Shown here in pieces: positions 1-10,540 of a stretch of DNA of 64,000 bases (positions within the stretch are counted from its first letter, which is position 1; every line of letters begins with the position of its first letter). The stretch lies in contig NC_091263.1 in the NCBI RefSeq assembly GCF_042477335.2, positions 17,023,501-17,087,500 on the forward strand. The letters are read 5' to 3'. The notes under the pieces were generated by a model, which worked only from the letters and a program-made list of their open reading frames with translations, searched no databases and was not told where the DNA came from. The stretch comes from Ovis canadensis. Its lineage: Eukaryota; Chordata; Mammalia; Artiodactyla; Bovidae. A program made the position numbers and the translations under genes.

Positions 1-97
1 TAGAGAATCCCAGGGACAGGGGAGCCTGGTGGGCTGCCGTCTATGGGGTCACAGAGTCGGACATGACTGAAGTAACTTAACAGCAGCAGCAGCAGCA
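1..97 (+). mobile_element. Bov-tA/BOV-A2 SINE, 3' part with CAG tail
   Basis: The sequence carries the ruminant SINE 3' module (gagcctggtgggctgc, then ggggtcacagagtcggacatgactga) and ends in a CAG-repeat tail at 81-97. The 5' tRNA-like half lies outside the window. This 3' module is shared with the 3' end of BovB, which supplies the retrotransposition machinery for these SINEs (established for the family). Confidence 0.85.
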
Positions 98-269
98 AGG
101 GCAACCATGTAGGATCCTCAGACATCTGAGGATTTCCCCTCGCTCAAAGAGTTTCTCCATGACTGCTCTCCCAGGTGTTCATGTGAAAGTCTAGGGAAGA
201 GGAGCAGTGGCTGCTGAAGAAAAGGGACCTATCCGTATCCTTCTACCCTACAAAACGTAAGCCTTGAGA

Positions 270-1060
270 TTTATAGGAGATGCAGCAAGCCTGCCACTTT
301 GATGGCACAGGAGACAGCCCACTGCATCTCGAGAAGAAAGTAAAGAAGAAGAAAACCTTTCATCCCTGGGGAAGGGCAGGAAATCATTCGGGGTCTGAGT
401 TCCTGTACAAATAACATCAAAGGTCTTCTGCTTTGGGGAGGGGTGCAAAACTCTTCAGCACAAGACTGGCAAAGATACCAGTCAGTGAGACAGACGTGAA
501 GAGAAGGTGCAGGATCTTGGGGGATGCCTCCCATACAAGGCTCAGGCAACCAGGATCACTGGGACCGAGGCTAGAGCAGAACAGTAGGGGACCACGCCAC
601 CCTCATCCCAAGCCAGGCACTGAGGGACTGTCCCAGAGAGACCATGCTGTGGGGCAGGATCCCAGAGAAGGCTTAAAGTTGAGGGGGGAAGCAAAACATT
701 AAGAGAAACCTTCCAATCCCATAGCTACCACCCCAAGCATAGGACAGTGCTTGAGCAATTCGAAGCCAGTGTTTAGGAAGATGGCCATTGCAATGACAAA
801 ACCTAGACTCGTATCAAGTTTGGTCAACCCAGCTCCCATGTAAATGGCTGAGTACCCAAAAACGGCCTATTTGCAGGATCAATAATATTAACTCAGTATA
901 TTTTGTCCTACACACAGAGTCCGTAACACAATAAAAAGTGATGAGGTATAGACAAAAACAAGAAAGCAATAAACACAAAGCAATTAGCAGAAAAAGACCT
1001 AGACATGACCCAGGTATTGGAACTATCAGGCTGGGAATTTAAAATAACTATCATATACCT
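270..1060 (+). mobile_element. Old L1 5'-region fragment (left part)
   Basis: The segment ends with wording typical of old mammalian L1 5' UTR/ORF1-upstream sequence: 'gacatgacccaggtattgg', then 'ggaatttaaaataactatc'. Related L1-like sequence resumes after 2560, which suggests that the SINE at 1061 and the BovB at 1304 split one older element. The upstream part (270-700) is GC-richer and less certain. No open ORF1 frame is seen. Confidence 0.4.
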
Positions 1061-1300
1061 GGGGCTTCCCAGGTGACGCTAGTCGTAAAGAACCCGCCTG
1101 CCAGTACAGGAGATGTAGGAGACACAGTTCAATCCCTGGGTTGGGAAGATCCCCTGGGATTTTTCAGTACTGGCAGATGGCAACCCACTCCAGTATTCTT
1201 GCCTGGAGAATCCCATGGACACAAGAGCCTGGGGGGCTATCGTCCATAGGGTTGCAAAGAGTCAGACACAACGGAAATGACTTGCTACACAGCACACATC
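1061..1300 (+). mobile_element. Bov-tA SINE
   Basis: It begins with the tRNA-derived head (ggggcttcccaggtgacgc, box B-like gttcaatccctgg). It continues through the body (actccagtattcttgcctgg) and ends in the BovB-like 3' module (gggttgcaaagagtcagac). It sits directly upstream of a BovB 3' end in the opposite orientation. Confidence 0.85.
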
Positions 1301-1303
1301 GTA

Positions 1304-2535
1304 TCAGTTCAGTTCAGTTCAGTCGCTCAGTTGTGTCCGACTCTTTGCGACTCCATGAATCGCAGCATGCCAGGCCTCCCTGTCCATCACCATCTCCCGG
1401 AGTTCACTCAAACTCACGTCCATCGAGTCTGTGATGGCATCCAGCCATCTCATCCTCGGTCGTCCCCTTCTCCTCCTGCCCCCAATCTCTCCCAGCATCA
1501 GAGTCTTTTCCAATGAGTCAACTCTTCGCATGAGGTGGCCAAAGTACTGGAGCTTCAGCTTTAGCATCATTCCTTCCAAGAAATCCCAGGGTTGATCTCC
1601 TTCAGAATGGACTGGTTGGATCTCCTTGCAGTCCAAGGGACCCTCAAGAGTCTTCTCCAACACCACAGTTCAAACACATCAATTCTTTGGTGCTCAGCCT
1701 TCTTCACAGTCCAACTCTCACATCCATACACAACCACAGGAAAAACCATAGCCTTGACTAGACGGACCTTAGTTGGCAAAGTAATGTCTCTGCTTCTGAA
1801 TATACTATCTGGGAAAGTCGCTCGGTCGTGTCCGACTCTTTGCGACCCCATGGACTGTAGCCTACCAGGCTTCTCAGTCCATGGGATTTTCCAGCAAGAG
1901 TTCTGGAGTGGGTTGCCATTTCCTTCTCCAGGGGAATATACTATCTAGGTTGGTCACAACTTTTCTTTCAAGGAGTAAACCTCTTTTAATTTCATGGCTG
2001 CAGTCACCATCTGCAGTGATTTTGGAGCCCAAAAAAATAAAAGTCTGACACTGTTTCTACTGTTTCCCCATCTATTTCCCATGAAGTGATGGGACTGGAT
2101 GCCATGATCTTCATTTTCTGAATCTTGAGCTTTAAGCCAACTTTTTCACTCTTCTCTTTCACTTTCATCAAGAGGCTTTTTAGCTCCTCTTCACTTTCTG
2201 CCATAAGGGTGGTGTCATCTGCATATCTGAGGTTATTGATATTTCTCCCAGCAATCTGGGTTCCAGCTTGTGTTTCTTCCAGTCCAGAGCTTCTAATGAT
2301 GTACTCTGCATATAAGTTAAATAAGCAGGGTGACAATATACAGCCTTGACGTACTCCTTTTTCTATTTGGAACCAGTCTGTTGTTCCATGTCCAGTTCTA
2401 ACTGTTGCTTCCTGACCAGCGTACAGATTTCTCAAGAGGCAGGTTAGGTGGTCTGGTATTCCCATCTCTTTCAGAATTTTCCACACTTTATTGTGATCCA
2501 CACAGTCAAAGGCTTTGGCATAGTCATCCATGGTT
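1304..2535 (-). mobile_element. BovB LINE, 5'-truncated, RT domain to 3' end
   Basis: On the minus strand this encodes the C-terminal half of the BovB polyprotein, from DYAKAFDCVDHNK in the RT palm through an intact LRYADD catalytic motif to the basic C-terminal segment. The 3' end is marked by the TGAACTGAACTGA-type tail (read antisense at 1304-1320). The frame is broken by stops and by a SINE inserted at 1811-1933. The element is 5'-truncated within the RT domain, lacks the endonuclease domain, and is dead. Confidence 0.93.
1811..1933 (-). mobile_element. SINE (Bov-tA 3' portion) nested in BovB
   Basis: An antisense SINE fragment (gtcgctcggtcgtgtccg, ctggagtgggttgccatttc) interrupts the BovB. 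The 13-bp duplication gaatatactatct flanks it at 1798-1810 and 1934-1946, giving a clean target-site duplication. The SINE is therefore younger than its BovB host. Confidence 0.9.
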
Positions 2536-2559
2536 AAATTTCCAGTGGGAAAGAGGCAC

Positions 2560-2960
2560 AACATTCATGAATAAGTGGGGAATAGACACTGTGAGGATAA
2601 GTCAAATGGAAATGCTAGAAATACAATCATGAAAAGAGAGATGAAGAATGTCTTTGACAGGCTCAATAGCAAATATGATAGAGCCAAGAAAATAAATAAT
2701 GAACATGAAAAGAGAGCAACAGAAATTATCAAAACTGGAACACAAAGAGGAAAAGAGCAAGGAAAAAAGAACAATGCATATAAGAACTGTGAGACACTCA
2801 AATATTCTAACATACAAGTAACTGGTATCCTAGAAGAAGAGACTTCAAGACAAAAGAAAAAGTTGAAAGGACAGTAGACACAATTTTTTTTTAAAATAAT
2901 GAAAGGCATAAACCACAGATCCAAGGATATCAGAGAACTCCACGCCAGTTCACTACCCTC
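2560..2960 (+). mobile_element. Old L1 5'-region fragment (right part)
   Basis: A-rich sequence reads 'atgctagaaatacaatcatg', then 'atgaagaatgtctttgac', then 'gtaactggtatcctagaag'. This resembles the 5' UTR/ORF1-proximal part of old mammalian L1 elements. It probably continues the fragment at 270-1060, separated by younger insertions. A 100-codon open frame at 2575-2877 is A-rich, with no recognisable domain, and is not called a gene. Confidence 0.45.
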
Positions 2961-3147
2961 ACTCATAAACTCAGACTGTAATCTGTATGATTCCATTTAT
3001 ATGATACAGAAAGAGGAAAGATAAGATACAGAGATAGAAAATTAATCAGTGGTTTCTTGAGGGCTGGGAGTGTGTGAGTGGTATTTTACTTGGTTACAGT
3101 TTGGGGCAATAATGAAAAACATATGCTTATAAACATGCTTCTCAAAA
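2961..3147. other. Unclassified A/T-rich segment
   Basis: Short sequence between an L1 fragment and a BovB. It contains 'gattccatttatatgata' and 'atcagtggtttcttgaggg', phrases common in degraded LINE or DNA-transposon 3' regions. I cannot name the family. Confidence 0.3.
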
Positions 3148-3733
3148 ATCACTGCAGATGGTGACTGCAGCCATGAAATTAAAAGACGCTTACTCCTTGG
3201 AAGAAAAGTTATGACCAACCTAGACAGCATATTCAAAAGCAGAGACATTACTTTGCCGACTAAGGTCCATCTAGTCAAGGCTATGGTTTTTCCTGTGGTC
3301 GTGTATAGATGTGAGAGCTGGACTATGAAGAAGGCTGAGCACCAAAGAATTGATGCTTTTGAACTGTGGTATTGGAGAAGACTGTTGAGGGTCCCTTGGA
3401 CTGCAAGGAGATCCAACCAGTCCATTCTGAAGGAGATCAACCCTGGGATTTCTTTGGAAGGAATGATGCTAAAGCTGAAACTCCAGTACTTTGGCCACCT
3501 CATGCGAAGCATTGATTCATTGGAAAAGACTCTGATGCTGGGAGAGATTGGGGGCAGGAGGAGAAGGGGACGACCGAGGATGAAATGGCTGGATGGCATC
3601 ACTGACTCGATGGACGTGAGTCTGAGTGAACTCCGGGAGATGGTGATGGACAGGGAGGCCTGGTGTGCTGCGATTGATGGGGTCACAAAGAGTCGGACAT
3701 GACTGAGCGACTGAACTGAACTGAACTGAACTG
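3148..3733 (+). mobile_element. BovB LINE 3' end
   Basis: A 5'-truncated sense BovB starting at the peptide [19 protein letters not shown] region. A 163-codon frame is open at 3211-3702 ([20 protein letters not shown]..., [16 protein letters not shown]). It ends in the tail repeat (ctgaactgaactgaactgag). The open frame is only the C-terminal segment beyond the RT catalytic motif, so it has no autonomous activity. Confidence 0.93.
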
Positions 3734-3737
3734 AGTA

Positions 3738-4382
3738 TTGACTGATTTGATCTTCTTGCAGTCCAAGGAACTCTCAAGAGTCTTCTCCAACACCACAGTT
3801 CAAAAGCATCAATTCTTCAGCACTCAGGCTTCTTTATGGTCCAACTCTCACATCCATACATGACCACTGGAAAAACCATAGCTTTGACAAGACGGACCTT
3901 TGTGGGCAAAGTAATGTCTCCGCTTTTTAATATGCTGTCTAGGTTGGTCATAGCTTTTCTTCCAAGGAGCAAGTGAAGGTGAAAGTCACTCAGTCATGTC
4001 TGCCTCTTTGTGACCCCATTGGACTATACAGTCCATGGAATTCTCCAGGCCAGAATACTGGAGTGGGTAGCCTTTCCCTTCTCCAGGGGATCTTCCCAAC
4101 CCAGGGATCGAACCCAGGTCTCATGCATTGCAGGCAGATTCTTTACCAGCTGAGCCACAAGGGAAGCCCAAGAACCAAGGAGCAAGTGTCTTTTAATTTC
4201 ATGGCTTCAGTTACCATCTGCAGTGGTTTTGGAGCCCAAGAAAAGAGAATCTGTCACTACTTCCAATTTTTCCCCTTCTATTTGCCAGGAAGTGATGGGA
4301 CAAGATGCCATAGTCTTAGTTTTTTCAATGTTGAGTTTAAGCCAACTTTTTCACTCTCTTCTTTCACCTTCATCAAGAGGTT
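3738..4382 (-). mobile_element. BovB LINE fragment, antisense to the previous copy
   Basis: Minus-strand BovB covering the stretch from the [10 protein letters not shown] region back to KVKEESEKVGLKLN. It is split by a SINE at 3976-4174. It lacks its own 3' end and abuts the tail of the sense copy, so the two form a local inverted repeat (roughly 3211-3420 against 3740-3960). Confidence 0.88.
3976..4174 (-). mobile_element. Bov-tA SINE nested in BovB
   Basis: Complete antisense SINE: BovB-like module (cactcagtcatgtctgcc), body, box B-like antisense 'ggatcgaacccaggtctc', and tRNA-like head (ctgagccacaagggaagccc). The 14-bp duplication ccaaggagcaagtg flanks it at 3962-3975 and 4175-4188. Confidence 0.92.
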
Positions 4383-4509
4383 CTGGGTTGCCATTTCCTT
4401 CTCCAGGGGATCTTCCTGACACACGGATTGAACTGGGATCTCCTGATTTCAGGCAGTCTCTCTTGCATTGCAAGCAGATTCTTAACCGACTGAGCCACCA
4501 GGGAAGCCT
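4383..4509 (-). mobile_element. Bov-tA SINE, tRNA-derived half
   Basis: Antisense SINE fragment from 'gggttgccatttccttctcc' to the tRNA-like head 'ctgagccaccagggaagcc'. It terminates the BovB fragment at 4382. Its 3' module is missing. Confidence 0.88.
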
Positions 4510-7500
4510 TATATAAATAATTCCTGACTTTAAAAAGAAAAGGTTGGTGATGGTGCTAGGTCAGTCCATCATCTCTAAATAATTAATGTTCAAACTGAAT
4601 TTCATACTCCTATGTTACCCAATGGGTTAGGTGTAAAAATTGACCCAAGACAACACCAGGCTTAATGATCTCACTTCCCTATGATGAAAATGGAGACAGA
4701 CCGGTCTTCATGATGGAATAATTATATATCTAGTATCAACAAGCTGTGAATAGTGGGGAGCAACGGAGACACTGTGTCTTAACATCTGGTCTTAGATGAT
4801 GGGCCCCACGAGAGAAAAGATGGATGAAACCAACTGCATCAAAATTTTGCTGCTCCTGCTGAGCAGTCTTTATAAAGTCATACAATGGTGCATTAATGGA
4901 AATGCCTGGTTTCATAGGGTATCCCCCGGCAGTAAAACTTCAATTTATGTTTTTGGAACATTTTTCTCATAGTTGATTTCTTCACACCAGTCTAGGCAGG
5001 AAGTCCCTTGTGGCAAGAGTTCTAAATTCACATTAAGTCAGAAAGTTTGGTGACTTATTCTCTGGAGAATTTCAGAACTGAGGCTACCTTTATTATGTAA
5101 TAAACAATAACCTCTCTAATGTCTATAAGTAAGCTTCTTTCAAAGCTCTACATATCTTATATTTATTTTTCTCATTAATCTCTAAACTACCTTCAAATTA
5201 GGGAGGAAATGAATACATCACCATTTATCACATGTAAAAGTTAAACCAGTAATAAGGTGGGCTCTAAAATTGTTCCTCAAACCTAATTAAAGAGAGACCC
5301 CATTTAGAAGAAGAGATGATGGAGGCTTGGATTTTATTGAAAACCCTCTTGTAAAGATAAGCATCACTCTAGGAGTCAACCCTTTCTCACCAGAAGCCAT
5401 TTGTTTATGAACAGTCTCATTATTTGTATCTTTTAAAAAGAATGTGGCCATCACATTTATATCAAATACCAAGAGGCTGTCTTCTGGTTTTGAAGGGTGT
5501 CTGAGTTACTTAAGAATCACAGAATTTTGTGCTTGAGGAAGACTCTCTCTGGTGTTGAAAGATGTCTGAGTCACTTAGGAGACGCAGAAGGATGGCTCCC
5601 TGCCAGCTCGTGGGTTATCTAACATCTGAGCAGCCCAAAGTTCATGTTGGCTGTTTGCATTAATCACCGTAATTTGACTAACAAGCCCGAAATGACAGCT
5701 CAACCTCAGGATAGCACTGAGGCCACAAACTGAACAAAGACAAGAAGAAACAGGGGCAGTGGCGAGGCAGAAACCCCCTGCTCCCTTCCAGGGCAGCTGA
5801 AAACCTCCGAAGTGTCAGGAGATCATTATGGGATGCCAGGTGGGAGGGCAACCATCCCCGCTTCCTGCCTGGATTTCCTCTTTCTGCAGGTCTTATTCAG
5901 CCTCCCTCTGACCTGGGCTGTGGCTCTGTGTGTGGCACTACCATGCCTGGACTTCACGGTACCTTGGCCTCCTTTGTCATGCAGATCAAAAATTCAACCT
6001 GGGCACTTTTGAGTTCAGATAGTCAGATTTGGTCATTTTCTGCTCAAAATAATAATCCTTTACCGCCAGGGATTAGGTAAAGACAGACTTTTTAGTATTC
6101 TGGCAAAATAAGAATGAACACTTAATTTACAAGGAAACTGTGCCCCTCACAGCAGCACCTCCCATACACAATCATCCAAAGGCATATAAGACATGACCTC
6201 ACTGAGCACAGATAACTGATTTCTTAAGGATCTGAAGTCAAGGAATTGATTAGCCTGCTTCCTAGGCAGGACCCTTAACTTTCCCAAAGTTTTTCATGTT
6301 GTCTCTTCCATTCTGCTTGAAGTACTCTATCTGACCAAGTATTACAGCTATATTTTCAATAAAGCTTCTTTATTTCTTTATAGTAAGCAACTCAACCTAC
6401 TGGTTAAGTCATGACACACCTCTGTGCAATCAAATACTCTTCCAAAAATGCTCCTCCATTTTCTGAACTGAGTTTCACATAATACTCTTTTCTGAGAACC
6501 CTTTTTTAGCAAACTTAGACCAGAAGCAGGCCCCCTCAGAAACCACTTGTATATTTGTGCGTTTTGAGACTCTTCACAAGCAAAACTGGTGTGCATGGTT
6601 TCCTAAACTTATTTGACAAAATAACCCTTTTAATGCAATATTGTTCCATATAATACAGTTTGGGAATTTCTGTCAACATCATAAATTAATTTCCCTTCCC
6701 AGTAACCAGAAAGACTACTTCTTATTTGCAAAATTCAACACTGTGTTTCCCATTCTCTAGTCAGAATCCTACCTCCTCTCTGAGGTCACTTGCTAAACAA
6801 GCACCATTCACAGTCTGAGTCCAATTCCTCTTGCCTGAGCTTACCATCATCTGTTAACTCCTCAGGTGCTAAAAAGGATTCCTCTCTTTACATAAGAGAG
6901 GACTTTCAGAATTGGATTCATTACACTTATGATGATTTCACACATATAACACCAGGAAGAGGGCCCTCTCACATTCCTCCACATTCAGTCATAGCCCGGG
7001 ATGTGATGCTATCACGGCCCCCTCCCCCACCCCACCCCCAGCCAGAGTCAGCTCGCTTCCTTCTGCTCCACTTTAATCGGCTACAATTTTTCATCTCTGT
7101 GTTAGAGAGCAGCCATAACACATACTCCATGACTGATTCCCGATGTTTAATAAGAGAGAAATAGATATATCCATATGTTTCTTTCAAGCCACGTAGGTCT
7201 TCTTGTTCACAATTAAAACCTGATGCAAAAGGAAAACAGGTTCTTTTCACAATTATAAACCTGCCTGATTATATCCTAACATTTGATTTCTGAAAACAAG
7301 GAAATACAGTGATATTCAATTTCTTTCAATTGCTAATTAAACTTTATTTCAGGTTTCATAAGTACAAATAAAGAAGATTTTGAGCAATATTCGTTTTGAA
7401 TAGTTTGTCATTTTTTTTCTTTGTTTCTTAAAGTGTGGGTTCTTAGCATTTGGAAGAAAACAAAGATTGCCAAAGGGTGGGAAGAGGCGTCTCTTGTTTT

Positions 7501-7741
7501 CATATAGATTTCAAAGCTTGAGTCATCCATGTCATTTTCAGACCCAACTGTCCAAAGCTGACTCAAAGGGTGGGGTAAAGTGGGGGTTAAGTTGAGTTTT
7601 AAAATCAATCCAGCACCCTGTGACATTACCACAGAAGCTCCTTCATTCATTGTCACCTCATATGTTTGTTCTGGTGCCTTCCCAGGGCTCCCCAGATGAA
7701 AGTAAGTTAGGCTCTGTTCATTTCCCACAAACGTCCTCTCC
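4510..7741. other. Non-repetitive stretch without a recognisable gene
   Basis: About 3.2 kb with no LINE, SINE or LTR that I can name and no open frame resembling a known protein. The open frames here are short (124 codons at most) and compositionally unremarkable. AT-rich parts (4840-5060 and 7260-7410, the latter with 'caattgctaattaaactt') resemble conserved non-coding DNA. 6340-6370 holds an AATAAA followed by T-rich sequence with no attached gene. A C-rich run lies at 7017-7040. Confidence 0.5.
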
Positions 7742-7756
7742 TCTTAGAGATCGTGG

Positions 7757-8075
7757 GGTTTCCCTGGTAGCTCAGCTGGTAAGGAATCTGCCTGCAGTGC
7801 AGGAGACCCTGGTTCAATTCCTGGGTCAGGAAGATCCCCTGGAGAAGGGATAGGCTATGCACTCCAGTATTCTTGGGCTTCCCTGATTGCGCAGATTGTT
7901 AAACAATCTGTCTGCAATGAGGAAGACCTGGATTCGATCCCTGGGTTGGGACGATCCCCTGGAGGAGGGTATGGACAGAGGAAGGCCTGGTGAATCCCAG
8001 GGACAGCAGAGCCTGGTAGGCTGCAATCCATGGGGTCGCAAAGAGCTGGACACGTCTGAGTGGCTAAGCACAGCA
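7757..8075 (+). mobile_element. Dimeric tRNA-type ruminant SINE
   Basis: Two tRNA-Glu-like heads follow each other: 'tttccctggtagctcagc' at 7759 and 'cttccctgattgcgcag' at 7877. Each has a box B-like motif (ggttcaattcctgg, gattcgatccctgg). The second unit runs on to the BovB-like 3' module. The near-identical repeat cttagagatc(g/a)tg flanks the element at 7742-7755 and 8076-8089, so the dimer moved as one unit. Confidence 0.9.
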
Positions 8076-8089
8076 CTTAGAGATCATGT

Positions 8090-8640
8090 GGTGCCTAGCA
8101 AAACAAATCCAGATATTTGGGCTTGTCTAGCTTAAGACCCAAATATTCTGAAGTCCTCAGTGCCAGCGATCCCAGACTTCTGATGGTTTAAGATTTTTCA
8201 GCTTGACAAAGATATGAGAGTGACACTCTTCCAGTAGAAACTGTACTTTGAATCTGAATTGTGATCTTTTCCCAGGCTAGAGAGATGACATACATGCTCC
8301 TGTGATGCTGGGTGGCCTCAGCCTCCAGGCAGCCAAGTGCCTGGCAGGGCAAACAATCAATACACTTATGGCCATTCTGTACCCAGATACCCACTCTGTT
8401 TTTCACTTTCAGTGCAGTAATCAATAAATTATATGAGACAGTCAGCACTTTATTATAAATAGGCTTTGTGATAAATGATCTTGCCCAACCGTAGGCTAAT
8501 GTCTGTGTTCTGAGCACATTAAAGGCAGGCAGGGCTAAGTGGTGATGGTTGTGAGCATTAAATGCATTTTCTACTTAGAATAACCCATCATAAGTTGAGG
8601 AGGATTTGTAGAGAACAGTAATCAGCCTATTAAAAGATTT
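8090..8640. other. Unique sequence, nothing recognised
   Basis: No repeat family or coding frame is recognised. The AT-rich part around 8400-8520 (caataaattatatgagac; attataaataggctttgtg) looks like slowly evolving non-coding DNA, but this is only an impression. Confidence 0.35.
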
Positions 8641-8762
8641 GTTAGTCACTCAGTAGTGTTCAACTCATTGTGACCTTATGGACTGTAGCCTGCCAGGCTT
8701 CTGTGTCCGTGGGATTCTCCAGGCAAGAATACTGGAGTGGGTTGCCATTTCCTTCTCCAATC
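8641..8762 (-). mobile_element. Bov-tA SINE 3' part
   Basis: Antisense module 'cactcagtagtgttcaactc', then 'ctggagtgggttgccatttc'. Imperfect direct repeats (attaaaagatt near 8630 and aatcaaaagatt near 8759) probably represent its target-site duplication. Confidence 0.88.
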
Positions 8763-8924
8763 AAAAGATTGACCTTTCTTTATTCTTAGATTTCGTAGCA
8801 TCACTGTGAGGAATAAGTGGGTTAGTATACACACCACAATTTGAAAAGGGCCGAGCACAGAGGAAGTGCTCCTTCTCACCCAGTGTAAGTAATAAATGTC
8901 AGCTGTCGGTGCTGCTACTACTTT

Positions 8925-9330
8925 TTTCCATGATTGTTCATAATAGCTTTATTTGTAATGTTCAAAACTGGAAGAAGTCCAAATGTCCATCAGCAGGAGA
9001 ATGGACAAACTGGGGCCTATCTGTACAATGGGACACCTGTCAGCAACAGAAAGGAACGCAGTATTGACACAGAACAGCGGGGATGGATCTCAACTTAATG
9101 GTGCTGAATGAAAGAAATCAGACAACAGAGGATGCAAGGCTTGTGTCCATGTATATAAAGTTCTAGGGAATGCTATCTCACCTGTAGTAACAGGAAGCAG
9201 TTCCGTAGTGGCCTAGAGTTGGGGGAGGGGGAGTGGGGGAGGAGGGACAACAAGGGGGCAGGAGGGAACGTTAGGTCATGATGGGTGTGTTCACTCCTGG
9301 TCGTCAGGATGGCTTCATGTGTGTGTACAA
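8925..9330 (+). mobile_element. Old L1 fragment (ORF2 3' end/3' UTR)
   Basis: Diverged but typical L1 ORF2 C-terminal wording: 'gttcataatagctttatttg', 'aatgtccatcagcagg', 'tgctgaatgaaagaaatc'. A G-rich 3' UTR follows at 9220-9260. It is heavily mutated with no open frame. Confidence 0.75.
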
Positions 9331-9351
9331 ATGTCAAGACTTTAATTTTGT

Positions 9352-9407
9352 GCTTACTACTACCACTATTACTACTTCTAATACTTCTATTACTGCTACT
9401 GCTATCA
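9352..9407 (+). repeat. Degenerate trinucleotide repeat (TAC/TAT/TTC)
   Basis: Runs of tac, tat, ttc and tgc triplets form an imperfect microsatellite. They create a leucine-rich stretch in a 112-codon frame at 9285-9623, which explains that frame without a gene. Confidence 0.75.
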
Positions 9408-9467
9408 GCGTTTCATTCAAACTCAGAGTATTTCCTTGAAAATGACACTTCAGAACAAGTCAAGTGC

Positions 9468-9603
9468 TTTAGATCCCTGCTTCTCAATGTGTGGTCTATG
9501 TGGTCTGAGACCACAGAAGTATCAGCAGGGAGCCTGTTAGAAATACAGGTTCTCAGGCCCCTCCCCAGATTTACACAATCACAACCTGTATTTCAGCAAG
9601 ATC
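9468..9603 (+). mobile_element. MER5A-like hAT-Charlie DNA transposon
   Basis: It shows 'gcttctcaatgtgtggtc', 'agcctgttagaaatacagg' and 'tctcaggcccctccccag', the MER5A signature of a non-autonomous hAT-Charlie element common to eutherians. Confidence 0.75.
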
Positions 9604-10094
9604 AATGGTTGACTCTTTCATGAAGTTTTGTTTAAGAAGAGCTCAATGAACAGAGTATTTTGGTCGGTGGGACTTGTCATACGTACCACATCTTTTCAAA
9701 GATTTCAACCTAGAATCTAACAAGATAAACTTGCTCTTTTAAACTATTCAGGACAAACTGGAGACAACCAAGTTCTGCCTCGTGTTCTGCGTTCTCAGGA
9801 CACTAAGAAGGGAGAACTCAGAGAAGGAAGGGATGAATACCGCCTACTACCCATTGGCTATTACATCCTGTATGTTTCATCCACACCTCATATGTCATGT
9901 TCAAAACCAGACTTAAGGGCTCTACCTTAAGTTGCTTTCCCCAGTTGTAGACACTGGGATGAGCATTCCTGTGGGCATGATTTATTGAGAAGGGCTCCCA
10001 GAAAAATCTAGTGGGAGAGAGGAGGATTTGGACCAGGAAAAGAGAGAAGTTAAGCAAGGAAGCAATGTCAAGAAAGAGAATGGATCATTTTGGT
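9604..10094. other. Unique sequence, nothing recognised
   Basis: No repeat or gene is recognised between two MER5A-like elements. The longest open frame is 79 codons on the minus strand, with no family resemblance. Confidence 0.35.
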
Positions 10095-10540
10095 TCAGTC
10101 CCTTGGGGCACTCTGTAGACTACGGTAACTCCTTGCGATGAAGAGCATGGTCCATGGACCAGCAGCATCCATCACCAGGAGCTTGTTAGAACTGCAGAAA
10201 TTCAGATCCTCACAGAAGCCCTATTGGGTTTCCCTAATGGCTCAGCAGTAAAGAATTCACCTGCAGTGCAGGAGCCACAAGAGATGGGGGTTCGATCCCT
10301 GGGTTGAGAAGATCCCCTGGAGGAAGGCATGACAATCCACTCCAGTATTCTTGCCTGGAGAATCCCATGGACAAGAGGACCCTGGGTGAGCTGCAGTCCA
10401 TAGGGTTGCAAAGAGCTGGACATGACTGAAGCCAGTTAGCACGCACACACACCAGCCCTACTGAATCAGAGTCTGAACGTCACATGATCGCTCAAGTGAC
10501 TCCTGAGTAAACTAAGCTTTGAGAAACACAGGTGTAGGTC
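10095..10540 (+). mobile_element. MER5A-like hAT-Charlie element, split by a SINE
   Basis: Left half shows 'catggtccatggaccagcag' and 'gagcttgttagaactgcag'. Right half resumes 'ctactgaatcagagtctg' and ends near 'gctttgagaaacacagg'. The inserted SINE occupies 10226-10453 with the duplication agcccta(t/c)t at 10217-10225 and 10454-10462. Confidence 0.75.
10226..10453 (+). mobile_element. Bov-tA SINE nested in MER5A
   Basis: Complete sense SINE from the tRNA-like head (gggtttccctaatggctc) through box B-like 'ggttcgatccctggg' to the BovB-like module (agggttgcaaagagctgg). It is bounded by a 9-bp target-site duplication. Confidence 0.92.

Noticed and set aside
2565..2996. 143-codon minus-strand frame rich in Phe/Leu/Ser, like a membrane protein
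   Set aside because: It is the complement of purine-rich L1 5'-region sequence. Antisense of A-rich DNA gives F/L/S-rich frames by chance.
7757..7880. tRNA-like sequence with A and B boxes as a tRNA gene
   Set aside because: It continues into the SINE body and is flanked by target-site duplications. It is the tRNA-derived head of a SINE with no proper acceptor stem.
9285..9623. 112-codon frame with a long leucine run, signal-peptide-like
   Set aside because: The leucine run comes from a trinucleotide microsatellite and the rest from a MER5A element.
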